DNA of 64,000 nucleotides, taken from positions 40,651 through 104,650 of the forward strand of contig NZ_BCWB01000040.1 of the NCBI RefSeq assembly GCF_001592045.1, read 5' to 3'. Source of the DNA: Thermobifida fusca NBRC 14071 = JCM 3263 (lineage in GTDB: Bacteria; Actinomycetota; Actinomycetes; Streptosporangiales; Streptosporangiaceae). Positions 1 to 8,942 of this stretch are shown one piece after another. The position numbers and the translations under genes were made by a program. The notes under the pieces are model-generated. The model was not told the origin of the DNA. It did no database searches and saw only the letters and a program-made list of their open reading frames with translations. The stretch's first letter is position 1. Every line of letters begins with the position of its first letter.

Positions 1-1391
1 GGGATGGTGGGGGGATCGCTGAGCAGGCTGTGCTGGAGGGCTCTCGCGACCCGTTGGGTGCGTTGGAAGCTCGCGAACGTGTCGATGGTGGGCTGGAGGT
101 GGTCGATGAGGTCCGCCAGGAGGTCCGCGTCGTCTTGAGTCAGCGGTTCGCGTTCCCCGCAGACGACTGCGACCAGGCTAGCGACGAGTTCCCCCTCGAC
201 CGTGATGGGGAGCATGACCACGCTGTTGGCTTTGACTTGGCGGAGCCACCGCGAGCTATTCGGGCTGAGAGGGTCCAAGGGCGGCTTTCCTACCGGGAAC
301 ACCCGGTGGATGGAGCGCTTCTGCCGGATCAACTCGAGGTATGTGCTTCGGATGGTGAAGCGTGACTGGAACCGTGGCGGCGGCACGGTGATCCCTTCCC
401 GGGCTTTGGTCGCCAGGCGTTCCACAATGAACGGGTTCGCTGATGTTTCAGGCGATGAGGTGGGGGACAACAGGTGGACCGTGCACACATCGGCGACCTC
501 GGGCACGATGACCTCGGGTAACGCCTTGAGCATGTCTTCGATGAGGGCGGTGTTGGAGATCGCCCCAGAGGCACGGTTGAACAGGGCGTGGCGGCGCTGC
601 TCCCGCCATTGTTGTTCCACGTCGGCGCAGGTGCCGGTCCATTCGACGACGACCCCGTTTTCTCGGACGGGGACGGCATGGGCACGGAAGTGCCGGTAGG
701 TGCCGTCGCGTGTTCGTACCCGGAAGATGTACTCCACAGAGTCGGGGACTTCGTCGATTGCCCGTAGCCAGGACGCGAGCAGCGCGGCCCTGTCTTCTGG
801 GGCGACCATGTTCAACCAGCCGTGGCCTCGGGATTCTTCGTGGGGTTGCCCAGTGATCTCCTCCCAGCCGCGGATCCATTGCAGGGAGCCGTCGATGGGG
901 GAGGCGCTCCATTCCACCAGGCTCCCGGAGCGGACGATGCTGGTGTACCGCTGGAGGGCGCGTTTCCGCTGGGCGGCGTCGATGGTTTCGGTGACGTCCG
1001 CGATCAGGTTCAGTACTGCGGGTTCTCCGTCGTCCAGGAACACCGGGGTGAAGCTGAGGTTGAAGTAGCGTTCTTGGCGGCCGGCGTTGGGATAGTTGAC
1101 GGTTACGGGGACTTGGGGGAGGAATTCGGGTTTCCCGGTGGTCATGACCTGGTCGAGGACAAGGATGTATCCCGCTTCGGCAAGGTCGTTGAAGGCTTGC
1201 AGCAGGGGTTTGCCGAGTGGGCGCGGGCCGAATATGGCTCGTTGTGCTTCGTTGACGTAGACCAGGCGGTGGTCGGGGCCACGGGTGATGGACACCCCGA
1301 TAGGGGCCAGGTCGAACATTGTCGACACGGTGGCGGTTAACCGGATTGCGCCGCCGGGTTCTCCGTGGTTCTCTGGCGTCGATCTCGGCAC
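1..1391 (-). CDS. PAS-PAS-GAF sensor protein, probably a SpoIIE/PP2C-type phosphatase (3' part outside window)
   Basis: Reading the minus strand from a GTG near 1391 gives an open frame of about 463 residues that runs off the left edge. The first PAS domain contains FDLAPIGVSITRG, the second PAS/PAC contains the W-x-G-T-C type ending (VVEWTGTCADV), and a GAF domain follows (VVMLPITVEGELVASLVAVV). The final visible residues, ALQHSLLSDPP, closely resemble the linker that precedes SpoIIE-type PP2C domains in actinobacterial sensor phosphatases. The likely role is dephosphorylation of an anti-anti-sigma factor in response to a ligand or redox signal; BldG lies 14 kb away, but a link is only inference. 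An in-frame stop lies at about 1436. The GTG at 1391 has a GGAGG about 13 bases upstream; GTG 1328 and ATG 1319 are alternatives. Confidence 0.8.
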   Translation of the reverse strand, partial: MPRSTPENHGEPGGAIRLTATVSTMFDLAPIGVSITRGPDHRLVYVNEAQRAIFGPRPLGKPLLQAFNDLAEAGYILVLDQVMTTGKPEFLPQVPVTVNYPNAGRQERYFNLSFTPVFLDDGEPAVLNLIADVTETIDAAQRKRALQRYTSIVRSGSLVEWSASPIDGSLQWIRGWEEITGQPHEESRGHGWLNMVAPEDRAALLASWLRAIDEVPDSVEYIFRVRTRDGTYRHFRAHAVPVRENGVVVEWTGTCADVEQQWREQRRHALFNRASGAISNTALIEDMLKALPEVIVPEVADVCTVHLLSPTSSPETSANPFIVERLATKAREGITVPPPRFQSRFTIRSTYLELIRQKRSIHRVFPVGKPPLDPLSPNSSRWLRQVKANSVVMLPITVEGELVASLVAVVCGEREPLTQDDADLLADLIDHLQPTIDTFASFQRTQRVARALQHSLLSDPPTI

Positions 1392-1588
1392 TGGATTCGT
1401 ACGGCCTCCGGGCAGAGCGGTCTCTACCAGCGTTTATGCCTCATATGCCGGTATGTATGCGTGCCGGGGAGGGGTTGGAGAACGCGAATGTCGATTATGG
1501 GGAGCCCGGGTCAGGGACGGGTGGCGGGGCCGCGGTTGTGGGGTGCGGGGTGGGCGGCCCCGCCACGGGGATGGCACTGCGGGGCGGG

Positions 1589-2524
1589 TTAGGCGCGGGG
1601 GATGAGGTCCAAGAGGGCGGCTTCGGGGCGGCAGCAGAAGCGGACTGGGGCGTAGGGGGAGGTGCCTAGCCCGCCGGAGACGTGGAGCCACGACGTTCCG
1701 TTCCGGCTGAGTCCCCAGGCGCGGGCCCGGTCGATACCGCAGTTGGTGACGAGGGTGCCGTAGAAGGGGAGGCAGATCTGGCCGCCGTGGGTGTGCCCGG
1801 CGAGAAGGAGTTCGTACCCGTCGGCGGTGAACCGGTCGAGGTTCCGCGGTTCTGGGGAGTGCATGACGCCGATGCGTACGTCAGCGGTGGGATCGGCGGG
1901 GCCGGCTATCTTCTCGTAGCGGTCGAGGCCGATGTGGGAGTCGTGGATTCCGGCTGCGGCGATCCGCAGGTTTCCTGCGGTGAGGTGGCCTTTCTGGTTG
2001 TTGAGGTCGAGCCAGCCTGCTTCGCGCATGGCTGCGCCGAGCTCCCGCCACGGCAGGTCGGGGATTTTGCGTTTCCGGTAGTCGGCTTTGCTGCTGCGCC
2101 ACAGGTAGCGGGCGGGGTTTTTCGGCTGGGGGGAGAACAGGTCGTTGGAGCCGTAGACGAACAGGCCCGGCCGGTCGAGGAGAGGGCCGAGCGCGTCGAG
2201 GAACGGTTTGACCGCTTGGGGGTGGGCGAGGGAGTCTCCGGTGTTGACGACCAGGTCGGGGTTGTGGGCGTCGAGGCTGCGGATCCAGTCGATGAGTAGG
2301 CGGCGTCCGGGGGTCAGGTGCGCGTCGGAGAGGTGGAGGATACGCAGCCGGTCGCTGCCGGGGGCGAGTATCGGTATCTCGTAGTGGCGCAGCCGGAACC
2401 AGTTGCGTTCCACGACCGAGGCGTATACGAGTCCTGCGACACCGAGGGCGCCGGTGACCGCTGCTGCTGTGCCGATCCGGCGTAGCACTCTGCCCGTGGT
2501 GTTCACCACCGCTGAACCTGTCAT
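1589..2524 (-). CDS. Membrane-anchored calcineurin-like metallophosphoesterase
   Basis: This 311-residue protein has an N-terminal hydrophobic segment (about residues 18-38) followed by a two-metal phosphoesterase domain. Metal-binding motifs are SDAHL (D67, H69), NTGDS (D97), GSNDLF (N127, D128), GVMHSP and AGHTHGGQI. The third motif is GSND where the general family has GNH[D/E], so the usual catalytic His there is absent. Family members cleave phosphodiesters or phosphomonoesters on the outer membrane face; the substrate here is unknown. It is divergent from the YqeY gene and, in mycobacteria, its homologue sits beside the same PASTA penicillin-binding protein, which suggests an envelope role. 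Confidence 0.88.
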   Translation of the reverse strand: MTGSAVVNTTGRVLRRIGTAAAVTGALGVAGLVYASVVERNWFRLRHYEIPILAPGSDRLRILHLSDAHLTPGRRLLIDWIRSLDAHNPDLVVNTGDSLAHPQAVKPFLDALGPLLDRPGLFVYGSNDLFSPQPKNPARYLWRSSKADYRKRKIPDLPWRELGAAMREAGWLDLNNQKGHLTAGNLRIAAAGIHDSHIGLDRYEKIAGPADPTADVRIGVMHSPEPRNLDRFTADGYELLLAGHTHGGQICLPFYGTLVTNCGIDRARAWGLSRNGTSWLHVSGGLGTSPYAPVRFCCRPEAALLDLIPRA

Positions 2525-2679
2525 GGAACGATGGTGTCAGATCCCAGCAGTGCCTGGTTCCGGCGCGCCGGTCACGCGGGTATCGGTGGTGGCGAAAACC
2601 GTGGTGGGGGTGGGGCTGCCGGCTGGGCTGTGGTGGACGCCATGGGAAAAATTGCCTGGAGTTCCCCGGAAGGGGCCTC

Positions 2680-2685
2680 TAGCAT
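2680..2685 (+). promoter_or_regulatory. Leaderless -10 box for the YqeY-like gene
   Basis: TAGCAT fits the actinobacterial -10 pattern TANNNT and ends 7 bases before the ATG at 2693, so transcription would start at or next to the start codon. There is no well-spaced Shine-Dalgarno sequence. Confidence 0.6.
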
Positions 2686-2692
2686 CCCTGGC

Positions 2693-3145
2693 ATGTCCGA
2701 ACTAAAGACCCGGCTGCAAGCCGACCTTACCGCTGCGATGAAGGCACGGGACGCTGTGCGGACTCGGGCGCTGCGCATGCTGCTCACCGCGATCTCCAAC
2801 GAGGAGGTGTCGGGGAAGTCCGCCCGTGAGCTCAGCGACGACGAGATCATCAAGGTGATCACGAAGGAAGTGAAGAAGCGTCGCGAGGCCGCGGAGGCTT
2901 TCGAGCAGGGTGGGCGCGCGGACCGGGCAGCGGACGAGCGTGCCGAAGGCGAGGTGCTGTCCGAGTATTTGCCGGAGCAGCTCAGCGACGAAGAGCTGGC
3001 TGATCTGGTTCGGGCGGCGATCGCGGAGGCCGGGGTGAGCGACGTCAAGGGGATGGGCGCGGTGATGAAGCTGCTCACTCCCCGGGTTGCGGGGCGTGCT
3101 GAGGGCCGCCGGGTCGCTGACGAGGTGCGCCGCCAGTTGTCGTGA
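2693..3145 (+). CDS. YqeY/GatB-related protein
   Basis: This 150-residue protein is similar along its length to the YqeY family, a small all-helical fold shared with the tail domain of the GatB amidotransferase subunit. Characteristic stretches are MSELKTRLQADLTAAMKARD, IIKVITKEVKKRREAAEAF, LPEQLSDEEL and SDVKGMGAVMKLL. Family members are proposed to bind tRNA, but a precise role is not established. The open frame extends upstream to 2531, but that extension is low-quality sequence. The ATG at 2693 begins exactly at family homology and lies 7 bases after a TAGCAT box, so I chose it. Confidence 0.9.
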   Translation: MSELKTRLQADLTAAMKARDAVRTRALRMLLTAISNEEVSGKSARELSDDEIIKVITKEVKKRREAAEAFEQGGRADRAADERAEGEVLSEYLPEQLSDEELADLVRAAIAEAGVSDVKGMGAVMKLLTPRVAGRAEGRRVADEVRRQLS

Positions 3146-3172
3146 CTTTTGTCCCCAGGCTGAGGAAGCGTG

Positions 3173-3202
3173 TGGCCCTCGAGCACCAGTGCTCGAGGGC
3201 CA
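3173..3202. terminator. Bidirectional hairpin between convergent genes
   Basis: A perfect 14-bp inverted repeat (tggccctcgagcac and its complement) with a 2-base loop sits between the convergent YqeY-like and penicillin-binding protein genes. There is no strong T-tract, as is common for actinobacterial terminators. Confidence 0.85.
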
Positions 3203-3222
3203 TAGTGGTGAGTTGGGACTAG

Positions 3223-5643
3223 CTAGAACGCGCCCCACTGGTCATCTAAGGCGGGGAGCTCCCAGCCGCCTCCGCCGGGGAATTCCCAGCCGCCGTTGCC
3301 GTTGCCGCCGTTGCTGTTGCCGTTGTCGGCGGGGCCGCGGCTCAGGAAGATGTTGACGACGGAGCCTTCGGCGAGGCGGGAGCCCGCGGAAGGCTCGACG
3401 AGGGCCACGGTGCCTTCCGGGTGGCTGGACGGCAGCCGCCGGTCGGCCACGTTCGCCCGGTAGCCGGCGGATTCGATGGCGGCTACCGCTTGGTCACGGG
3501 ACATGCCAACCACGTTGGGTACGCTTCCCGGGCTGGAAGCCGGGTTGGCGTCCGTGGGGTCCTCTCGTCGTGGCGGCGCGGGTTCGCTGGTGGAGCCGAA
3601 CCGTGCGGGCGACCGTGCGAAGCTCTTCTCGTCCAGTTTCTTCACGGCTTCCCGCATGGTTTCCTGCCAGATCGGACCGGGGATGGTCGCGCCGTAGACC
3701 ACCGAGTAGTAGCGTCCGCCGAGGGTGACGTTCCGCAGCGGGTACTGGTTGGGGCCGCGCGGGTCGCCGACGAACACGGCGCCGGCCAGGTTCGGGGTGT
3801 AGCCCGCGAACCAGGCGCTCGCCGAGTTGTCGGTGGTTCCCGTCTTTCCGGCGGCAGGGCGGCCGATACCCAGTCCGGTGGCGGTGCCGCCTTTGAAGGT
3901 CTGCTGGAGCAGGTAGTTCACGCCGTCGGCGACATCTTTGGAGATGCGCCGTTCGCACTCCGGTTCCATTTCGATGGTGCGCCCGGCCTGGCGGTCGACG
4001 ATCTTGGTGATCGCCATCGGCTTGCAGTAGATGCCCCGCGAGGCGAAGGTCGCGTAGGCGGCGGCCACGTTCAGCGGGGAGACTTCCTCACTGCCCAGGG
4101 TGAAGGAGTTGTTCCCCTGGGTGCGCGGGTTGTCGTAGCTTTGGCCGTCGGCCCGGGTCAGGCCGAGTTTTTCCGCCATTTTGATGACGTTGCACAGGCC
4201 GACCCGTTTCTGCAGTTGGGCGAAGTAGGTGTTCACCGAGCCTTTGGTGCCCGACACCATGTTGTGGGTGGCGGCGCCGCCGCTTTCGCTGGAGTTGCTC
4301 ACTGTCCACGGGGCGAGAGTGTTGCCGTCGCAGTTCTTCTGGCCGGTGACAGTGATGGTGCTGCCCGAGGTGAAGGACGTGCTGTACGGCAGTCCTTTTT
4401 CGAGGGCCGCGGCCAGGGTGATGGCTTTGAAGGTGGAGCCGGCTTGGAAGCCGGTGCTGCCGCCGCGGTCGGCGTTGGCTGTGAAGTTGATGGAGGTTTC
4501 GCCGAGTTTGCTTTCGTCGGGGCCGTAGTTGCGGCTCTGCACCATGGCCCGGATCTCCCCGGTGCCGGGTTCAATCAAGACTTCGGCGGCGACCTTGCGG
4601 GCTTCGTTCTTGCGCGGCACCCACTTGTCTACGGCTTTCTGCCCAGCCTCCTGCATGTCGGGGTCGAGCGTGGTGTAGATCTCCAGGCCTGCGGTGCGCA
4701 GCCAGCGGGCGCGTTCGGTTTCGGTCTCCCCGAACGCTTCGTTCTTCTCGATCTCCTGGATCACGTAGTCGCAGAAGAACGGCTGCTTGCTGGGCATGCA
4801 CCCGTTGCTGGGCGTGGAGATGTCGAGTTCCAGGTCTTGCGCTTTGGTCTTCTCGGCTTCTTCTTCGGTGATCACCCCGGTGGCGACCATCCGGTCGAGG
4901 ACCACGTCGCGCCGTTCTTGGGCCTGGTCCGGGTTGAGGCGGGGGTTGTACAGCTCGGGGTAGCGGACGAGACCGGCCAGGGTGGCAGCCTGGTTGAGGT
5001 TGAGTTCGCTGGCGCTGACGCTGAAGAAGTGCTGGGCCGCGGACTCGGCACCGTAGGCGCCGTCCCCGAAGTAGGCGATGTTGAGGTAGCCCTCGAGGAT
5101 TTCGTCTTTGGTCATCCGCTGTTCGAGCGCGATGGCGTAGCGCAGTTCGCGGATCTTGCGTCCCAGGGTGGTTTCGCGGGCTTCTTCTTGTTCCGCCTGG
5201 GATGTGGCGCTTTCGATCAGCACGTTTTTGACGTACTGCTGGGTGATGGAGGAGCCGCCTTGGGTGCGCCCGGCGATGGTGCGCAGGGCGGCGCGGAAGG
5301 TGCCCACGATGTCGAGGCCGCCGTGCTCGTAGAACCGGCTGTCCTCGATGGCGATGATCGCCTGCTGCATGATCGGGGCGATCTGGTCGAGTTCTACCAG
5401 TTCCCGGTTCCGGTCGTACACCTCAGCGATGACGCCGCCTTCTGCGTCGTAGATGATCGAGCGTTGGGGCGGCGGCGGGGTCTCTAGCTCGCTGGGCATG
5501 TTGAGGAAGCCGGTCGCTACGTTGCGGGCAGCGATGCCGATACCGCCGAGGGCGGGAGCGGCGAGCGCAGCCACGAGTACTCCGGCAGCGACCGAGACCC
5601 CGAACAACTGACCGAGTTTCTGCAGCAATGTCCCTTGACCCAC
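3223..5643 (-). CDS. ponA: Class A bifunctional penicillin-binding protein with PASTA domain
   Basis: This 806-residue membrane enzyme polymerises and cross-links peptidoglycan. A transmembrane helix lies at about residues 17-39. The glycosyltransferase domain has catalytic E100 in AIEDSRFYEHGG and the GGSSITQQYVKN motif near 130. The transpeptidase domain has S403-x-x-K406 (GSTFK), S469-V-N471 and K600-T-G. A single PASTA domain (starting VPNVVGMS) follows at about 690-760, then a Gly/Asn-rich tail. Cysteines at 282 and 291 could form a disulfide outside the cell. Single-PASTA architecture and location beside whiB match mycobacterial PonA2. The gene is divergent from whiB. Confidence 0.96.
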   Translation of the reverse strand: MGQGTLLQKLGQLFGVSVAAGVLVAALAAPALGGIGIAARNVATGFLNMPSELETPPPPQRSIIYDAEGGVIAEVYDRNRELVELDQIAPIMQQAIIAIEDSRFYEHGGLDIVGTFRAALRTIAGRTQGGSSITQQYVKNVLIESATSQAEQEEARETTLGRKIRELRYAIALEQRMTKDEILEGYLNIAYFGDGAYGAESAAQHFFSVSASELNLNQAATLAGLVRYPELYNPRLNPDQAQERRDVVLDRMVATGVITEEEAEKTKAQDLELDISTPSNGCMPSKQPFFCDYVIQEIEKNEAFGETETERARWLRTAGLEIYTTLDPDMQEAGQKAVDKWVPRKNEARKVAAEVLIEPGTGEIRAMVQSRNYGPDESKLGETSINFTANADRGGSTGFQAGSTFKAITLAAALEKGLPYSTSFTSGSTITVTGQKNCDGNTLAPWTVSNSSESGGAATHNMVSGTKGSVNTYFAQLQKRVGLCNVIKMAEKLGLTRADGQSYDNPRTQGNNSFTLGSEEVSPLNVAAAYATFASRGIYCKPMAITKIVDRQAGRTIEMEPECERRISKDVADGVNYLLQQTFKGGTATGLGIGRPAAGKTGTTDNSASAWFAGYTPNLAGAVFVGDPRGPNQYPLRNVTLGGRYYSVVYGATIPGPIWQETMREAVKKLDEKSFARSPARFGSTSEPAPPRREDPTDANPASSPGSVPNVVGMSRDQAVAAIESAGYRANVADRRLPSSHPEGTVALVEPSAGSRLAEGSVVNIFLSRGPADNGNSNGGNGNGGWEFPGGGGWELPALDDQWGAF

Positions 5644-6094
5644 CCGTCCAGATTACGTTCGGAAACGAGAAAACAGCGACGAACCGCCGTGGGCTTCGCG
5701 TTGTTGTCGGTTCCGGATGTGGTCGATCCGCGAGCCCTGATTCCCATCTTTCCATGATCAGGGACTTGGGGAGGGTCGCCGCCCACACGCACTTTATTAC
5801 TCTGGGTAGTCACTAGGTGACTAGTTTTCAAAGCTTTAATGGTCCACCTGAGCTATATCAGAAATGGGCCTAATGGGGACTGTTGACTTTGGGGTGCGGA
5901 CCGTAATTTCTTTACCAGCGGAGATGCAAGAGACGGTACATCTCATACGGGCCCCGCACCCCGTCGTACCCGTTGAGCCGATCCGGTGTGCCCGCAGAGG
6001 TCGTCTCTGTTCCTCCGTGCCAGTCGATGTCCGCGCCCGTCGGCTGGCTTCTGTCACAGCACACAACACATGATGATCTTTGGGAGTGGGGCAC
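5644..6094. promoter_or_regulatory. Divergent ponA/whiB regulatory region with palindrome
   Basis: This 451-base gene-free stretch separates the divergent penicillin-binding protein and WhiB genes. At 5807-5823 there is an inverted repeat, TAGTCAC-tag-GTGACTA, in an unusually AT-rich patch that also holds CAAAGCTTT. A TTGACT at 5883-5888 with TAATTT at 5904-5909 is a possible whiB promoter, though the 15-base spacer is short. The palindrome is a reasonable operator candidate; the regulator is unknown. Confidence 0.5.
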
Positions 6095-6403
6095 ATGTGG
6101 AGTACAGACTGGGCTGCGCGTGCTGCCTGTCGGGAGATCGACCCCGACTCGCTGTTCGTCCAGGGGGCCGCGCAGAACCGGGCCAAACTCATCTGCCGGG
6201 GGTGCCCGGTCCGCACCGAGTGTCTGGCTGACGCGCTGGACAACCGGATCGAGTTCGGTGTCTGGGGAGGGATGACCGAACGCGAGCGGAGGGCTCTGCT
6301 GCGGCGCCGCCCCGAGGTGACCTCGTGGCGGGCACTGCTCGAAGACGCCCGGCAGCACTACCAGCAGTCCGGGGCTGCTAAGGACCAGTTCGTCAAGGGT
6401 TGA
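6095..6403 (+). CDS. whiB: WhiB-family iron-sulfur transcription regulator
   Basis: The 102-residue product has the four cluster-binding cysteines C12, C34, C37 and C43 (C-x21-C-x2-C-x5-C) and the GVWGG turn near residue 60, followed by a basic patch (RERRALLRRRP) for DNA binding. WhiB proteins bind a 4Fe-4S cluster that responds to oxygen or nitric oxide and usually act with a sigma factor. I chose ATG 6095 because GGGAGTGGGG lies just upstream; an upstream in-frame start at 6080 would bury that site. Gene order next to a PonA2-like protein and ArsA-like ATPases suggests the WhiB4 subfamily. Confidence 0.93.
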   Translation: MWSTDWAARAACREIDPDSLFVQGAAQNRAKLICRGCPVRTECLADALDNRIEFGVWGGMTERERRALLRRRPEVTSWRALLEDARQHYQQSGAAKDQFVKG

Positions 6404-6674
6404 CGGCACCACGGGCAGGGAGGAAGCCCGTGGCCGCCCGCGCCCCCGGTGCACGTTCCGGAGACCGTGGAGGGTGGTTTTCGGCAGCGACAGAGCAAGA
6501 CGGGGGAACCAGCCGTCTTCCGGACGGAGCCGTGCAAGCGCGGGACAGGTCCGTCCACCATTCATTGGGAGGGTGTGGGGTGGGGCTGCTCTTGTCGAGG
6601 ACACGTGGTGAGAGGAGACGCGGCGTCCACGCGACCGAGGGGAGCAGCCGCCCCTTCCTGAGGGCACCGGGCCG

Positions 6675-7814
6675 TTACGGCACGGTGGACACACCAGCGA
6701 GTGCCCGGCCGATCGCGCGGAGCGCGTCCAGGTCGTGGACGTCTTCCGGGTAGGCCGGGACTTCCGCTATCGCAACGTCAGGATGGTCCGCAGCGAACCG
6801 GTTGCGCAGTCGCTGCTCCCGGTTCCGCTGTCGGACCCGTCCGGCATGCAGGCGGAGTGCCGCGGCGGCGAGGGGATGCTCCCCGGTTGCTTCGAGCAGC
6901 TCCGCCGCGGCCGAGCCTTGTTCCGCTGAGAGGTCGGCGTGGACCTGTTGGACGCGGTTGAGGACCAGGCCGGCCAGCGGCATCTGTTCTGCGGAGAGCC
7001 GTGCCACGAAGTAGGAGGCTTCCCGCAGCGCGTCGAGCTCGGGTGCGGCCACGACGAGGAACGCGGTGCCTTCGGTTTGCAGGATCCGGTAGGTCTGTTC
7101 GGCCCGTTCCTGGAATCCGCCGAAGACAGCGTCGAACGCGCCGATGAAGGACTGCACGTCTTTGAGGAGCTGGGTGCCGAGGATCTTCGTGATCACCCCG
7201 GTCACCAGGCCGAACCCTGCGCCGAGCAGGCGGAAGGCTCCGCCGCGTGCGGGGGTGCCCAGGAATCTGACCAGGCGGCCGTCGAGGAATCTGCCGAGCC
7301 GTTTGGGGGCGTCGAGGAAGTCCAGTGCGGACCGGCTGGGCGGGGTGTCGACAACGATGAGGTCCCATTCGTCGGAACGCCGCAACTGGCCCAGCTTCTC
7401 CATCGCCATGTACTCCTGCGTGCCCGCGAAGCTGGACGACAAGGACTGGTAGAAGGGGTTGTTGAGGATCTGCTCCGCCCGCTGGGGGTCTGCGTGCGCT
7501 TCGACGGTCTCGTCGAAGGTGCGTTTCATGTCCAGCATCATGGCGTGCAGTGATCCGCCGTTGCTGTCCGCGACACCGGGGACCGGGCGCGGGGTGTTGT
7601 CCAGTTCGGTCAGTCCCAGGGATTGGGCGAGTCGGCGGGCCGGGTCCACGGTGATCACCACGGTGTGCCGTCCGCGTTCTGCGGCGCGCAAGGCCAGGGC
7701 CGCGGCCGTGGTGGTCTTGCCGACGCCTCCGGAGCCGCAGCACACCACGATTCGGGTGCCGGGGTTGTCGAGGAGGTCGTCCACGTCGAGGGTGCGGGGA
7801 GGGGTGGGGTTCAC
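6675..7814 (-). CDS. ArsA/Get3-like ATPase (first paralogue, distal gene)
   Basis: This 379-residue soluble ATPase has a deviant Walker A (GSGGVGKTT, about residues 27-35), the VDPARRLAQSLGL element and a switch-like VVDTPPSRSALDF segment. It belongs to the ArsA/GET3 family that includes anion-pump ATPases and tail-anchored protein chaperones. It overlaps the upstream ArsA-like gene by four bases (GTGA), so the two are translationally coupled and probably act as a heteromeric pair, as inferred for the Rv3679-Rv3680 pair in M. tuberculosis. No arsenite pump (ArsB) is nearby, so arsenic transport is not supported. Confidence 0.92.
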   Translation of the reverse strand: MNPTPPRTLDVDDLLDNPGTRIVVCCGSGGVGKTTTAAALALRAAERGRHTVVITVDPARRLAQSLGLTELDNTPRPVPGVADSNGGSLHAMMLDMKRTFDETVEAHADPQRAEQILNNPFYQSLSSSFAGTQEYMAMEKLGQLRRSDEWDLIVVDTPPSRSALDFLDAPKRLGRFLDGRLVRFLGTPARGGAFRLLGAGFGLVTGVITKILGTQLLKDVQSFIGAFDAVFGGFQERAEQTYRILQTEGTAFLVVAAPELDALREASYFVARLSAEQMPLAGLVLNRVQQVHADLSAEQGSAAAELLEATGEHPLAAAALRLHAGRVRQRNREQRLRNRFAADHPDVAIAEVPAYPEDVHDLDALRAIGRALAGVSTVP

Positions 7815-8824
7815 ACTGCCCCCTGGTCGCGTAGTTCGCGGGCGAGTCGGCGGAGGCCGTCAAGGTCGACCCCGTCGTCGAGGAAAGGGACGTCGTAGCA
7901 GGGGCGTCCGGCTGCGGCGAGCCGGCTGCGGGCTTCGGCTGCTACTCGCATGTGCCGGGCGTGTTCCACGATTTCTTTGGACAGCTCCTGGGCGAGACGG
8001 GACGGGTCGGGGAGGCTGGCGGCCTGAAGGCCGCGGGTGAGCGCGGCGACGTCGACGACACCTTGGGACGCTGCGGCGAGCACGGAGTCCTCTAGCAGCG
8101 CGGGGCGGACCATGTTCACCAGGATGCCTCCCACATGCAGTCCTGCGTCGCGTGCCTCCGCGATTCCCTCCACGCATTCTTGGACCGGCATTTCTTCGAG
8201 CAGGGTGACGAAGTGCACCACGGTTTCGGGGGAGCGGATGACGTCTATGACCCGGGCGGCGTGGTCGCGGACCGGGCCTACCCGGGCCAGGCCGGAGACT
8301 TCGGCGGTGACGTTGAGGAAACGAGTGATGCGGCCGGTGGGCGGGGCGTCGAGCACTACGGCGTCGTAGACGTACGGGCCGGGACCGTCGTGCCGGGCAC
8401 TCTGCGGGGTGCGGCGGCGCACTGCTTCGGTGACTTTGCCGGTCAGGAGGATGTCGCGGGCGCCGGGCGCGATCGTGGTGGCGAAGTCGATGACGCCGAA
8501 GCGGCGGAGTGCACCGCCGACCCGGCGCAGGCCGTAGAACATCTCCAGGTATTCCAGGAGCGCTGCCTCAGCGTCGACGGCGAGCGCGTAGACCGTGCCG
8601 CCGTTGTCGGCGGCGGCGATTTCGCGTTCCGCATAGGACAGCGAGTCGAGGCCGAAGAGCGGGGCGATGCCGTGCCGTTCTTCAACTTCCACCAGCAGCA
8701 CTTTGCCGCCTTCCGCGGCCAGGGCTAGAGCGAGTGCTGCGGCGACGGTGGTTTTCCCGGTGCCTCCTTTGCCGGTGACGACGTGGAGGCGGACTCCGTC
8801 CCAATCGCGATCGCGTGAGCTCAC
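7811..8824 (-). CDS. ArsA/Get3-like ATPase (second paralogue, promoter-proximal)
   Basis: This 337-residue ATPase has P-loop GKGGTGKTT at about residues 18-26, EVEERHGIAPLFG, FATTIAPGARDILLTGK and LDAPPTGRITRFL, which together mark the Rv3679-like branch. An in-frame ATG at 8899 would add a low-complexity leader. I prefer GTG 8824 because TAGACT (8832-8837) ends exactly 7 bases before it, the signature of a leaderless actinobacterial start, and because the shorter N-terminus resembles the mycobacterial homologue. The stop overlaps the start of the following ArsA-like gene. Confidence 0.9.
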   Translation of the reverse strand: MSSRDRDWDGVRLHVVTGKGGTGKTTVAAALALALAAEGGKVLLVEVEERHGIAPLFGLDSLSYAEREIAAADNGGTVYALAVDAEAALLEYLEMFYGLRRVGGALRRFGVIDFATTIAPGARDILLTGKVTEAVRRRTPQSARHDGPGPYVYDAVVLDAPPTGRITRFLNVTAEVSGLARVGPVRDHAARVIDVIRSPETVVHFVTLLEEMPVQECVEGIAEARDAGLHVGGILVNMVRPALLEDSVLAAASQGVVDVAALTRGLQAASLPDPSRLAQELSKEIVEHARHMRVAAEARSRLAAAGRPCYDVPFLDDGVDLDGLRRLARELRDQGAV

Positions 8825-8831
8825 CCCACGG

Positions 8832-8837
8832 AGTCTA
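8832..8837 (-). promoter_or_regulatory. Leaderless -10 box for the ArsA-like operon
   Basis: On the minus strand TAGACT fits TANNNT and stands 7 bases before GTG 8824. It argues against the longer start at 8899, which would place this promoter inside the coding region. Confidence 0.55.
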
Positions 8838-8929
8838 TGCACTGCGGGTTGAGGTCTCGCCCTGCCGCCGCCGGGAGTGATGGTGCTGGTAAGGGTCATG
8901 GACCCCTGCCGTGCGGGGAACGGTCGCTA

Positions 8930-8935
8930 TAAGGT
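8930..8935 (+). promoter_or_regulatory. Leaderless -10 box for the DUF4177-ridA operon
   Basis: TAAGGT (TANNNT) ends 7 bases before ATG 8943. This promoter faces away from the ArsA-like promoter about 100 bases to the left. Confidence 0.55.
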
Positions 8936-8942
8936 TGGCGCC

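Noticed and set aside
3421..5487. A 688-residue plus-strand frame
   Set aside because: It is the antisense of the penicillin-binding protein, Gly/Val/Ala-rich with no domain.
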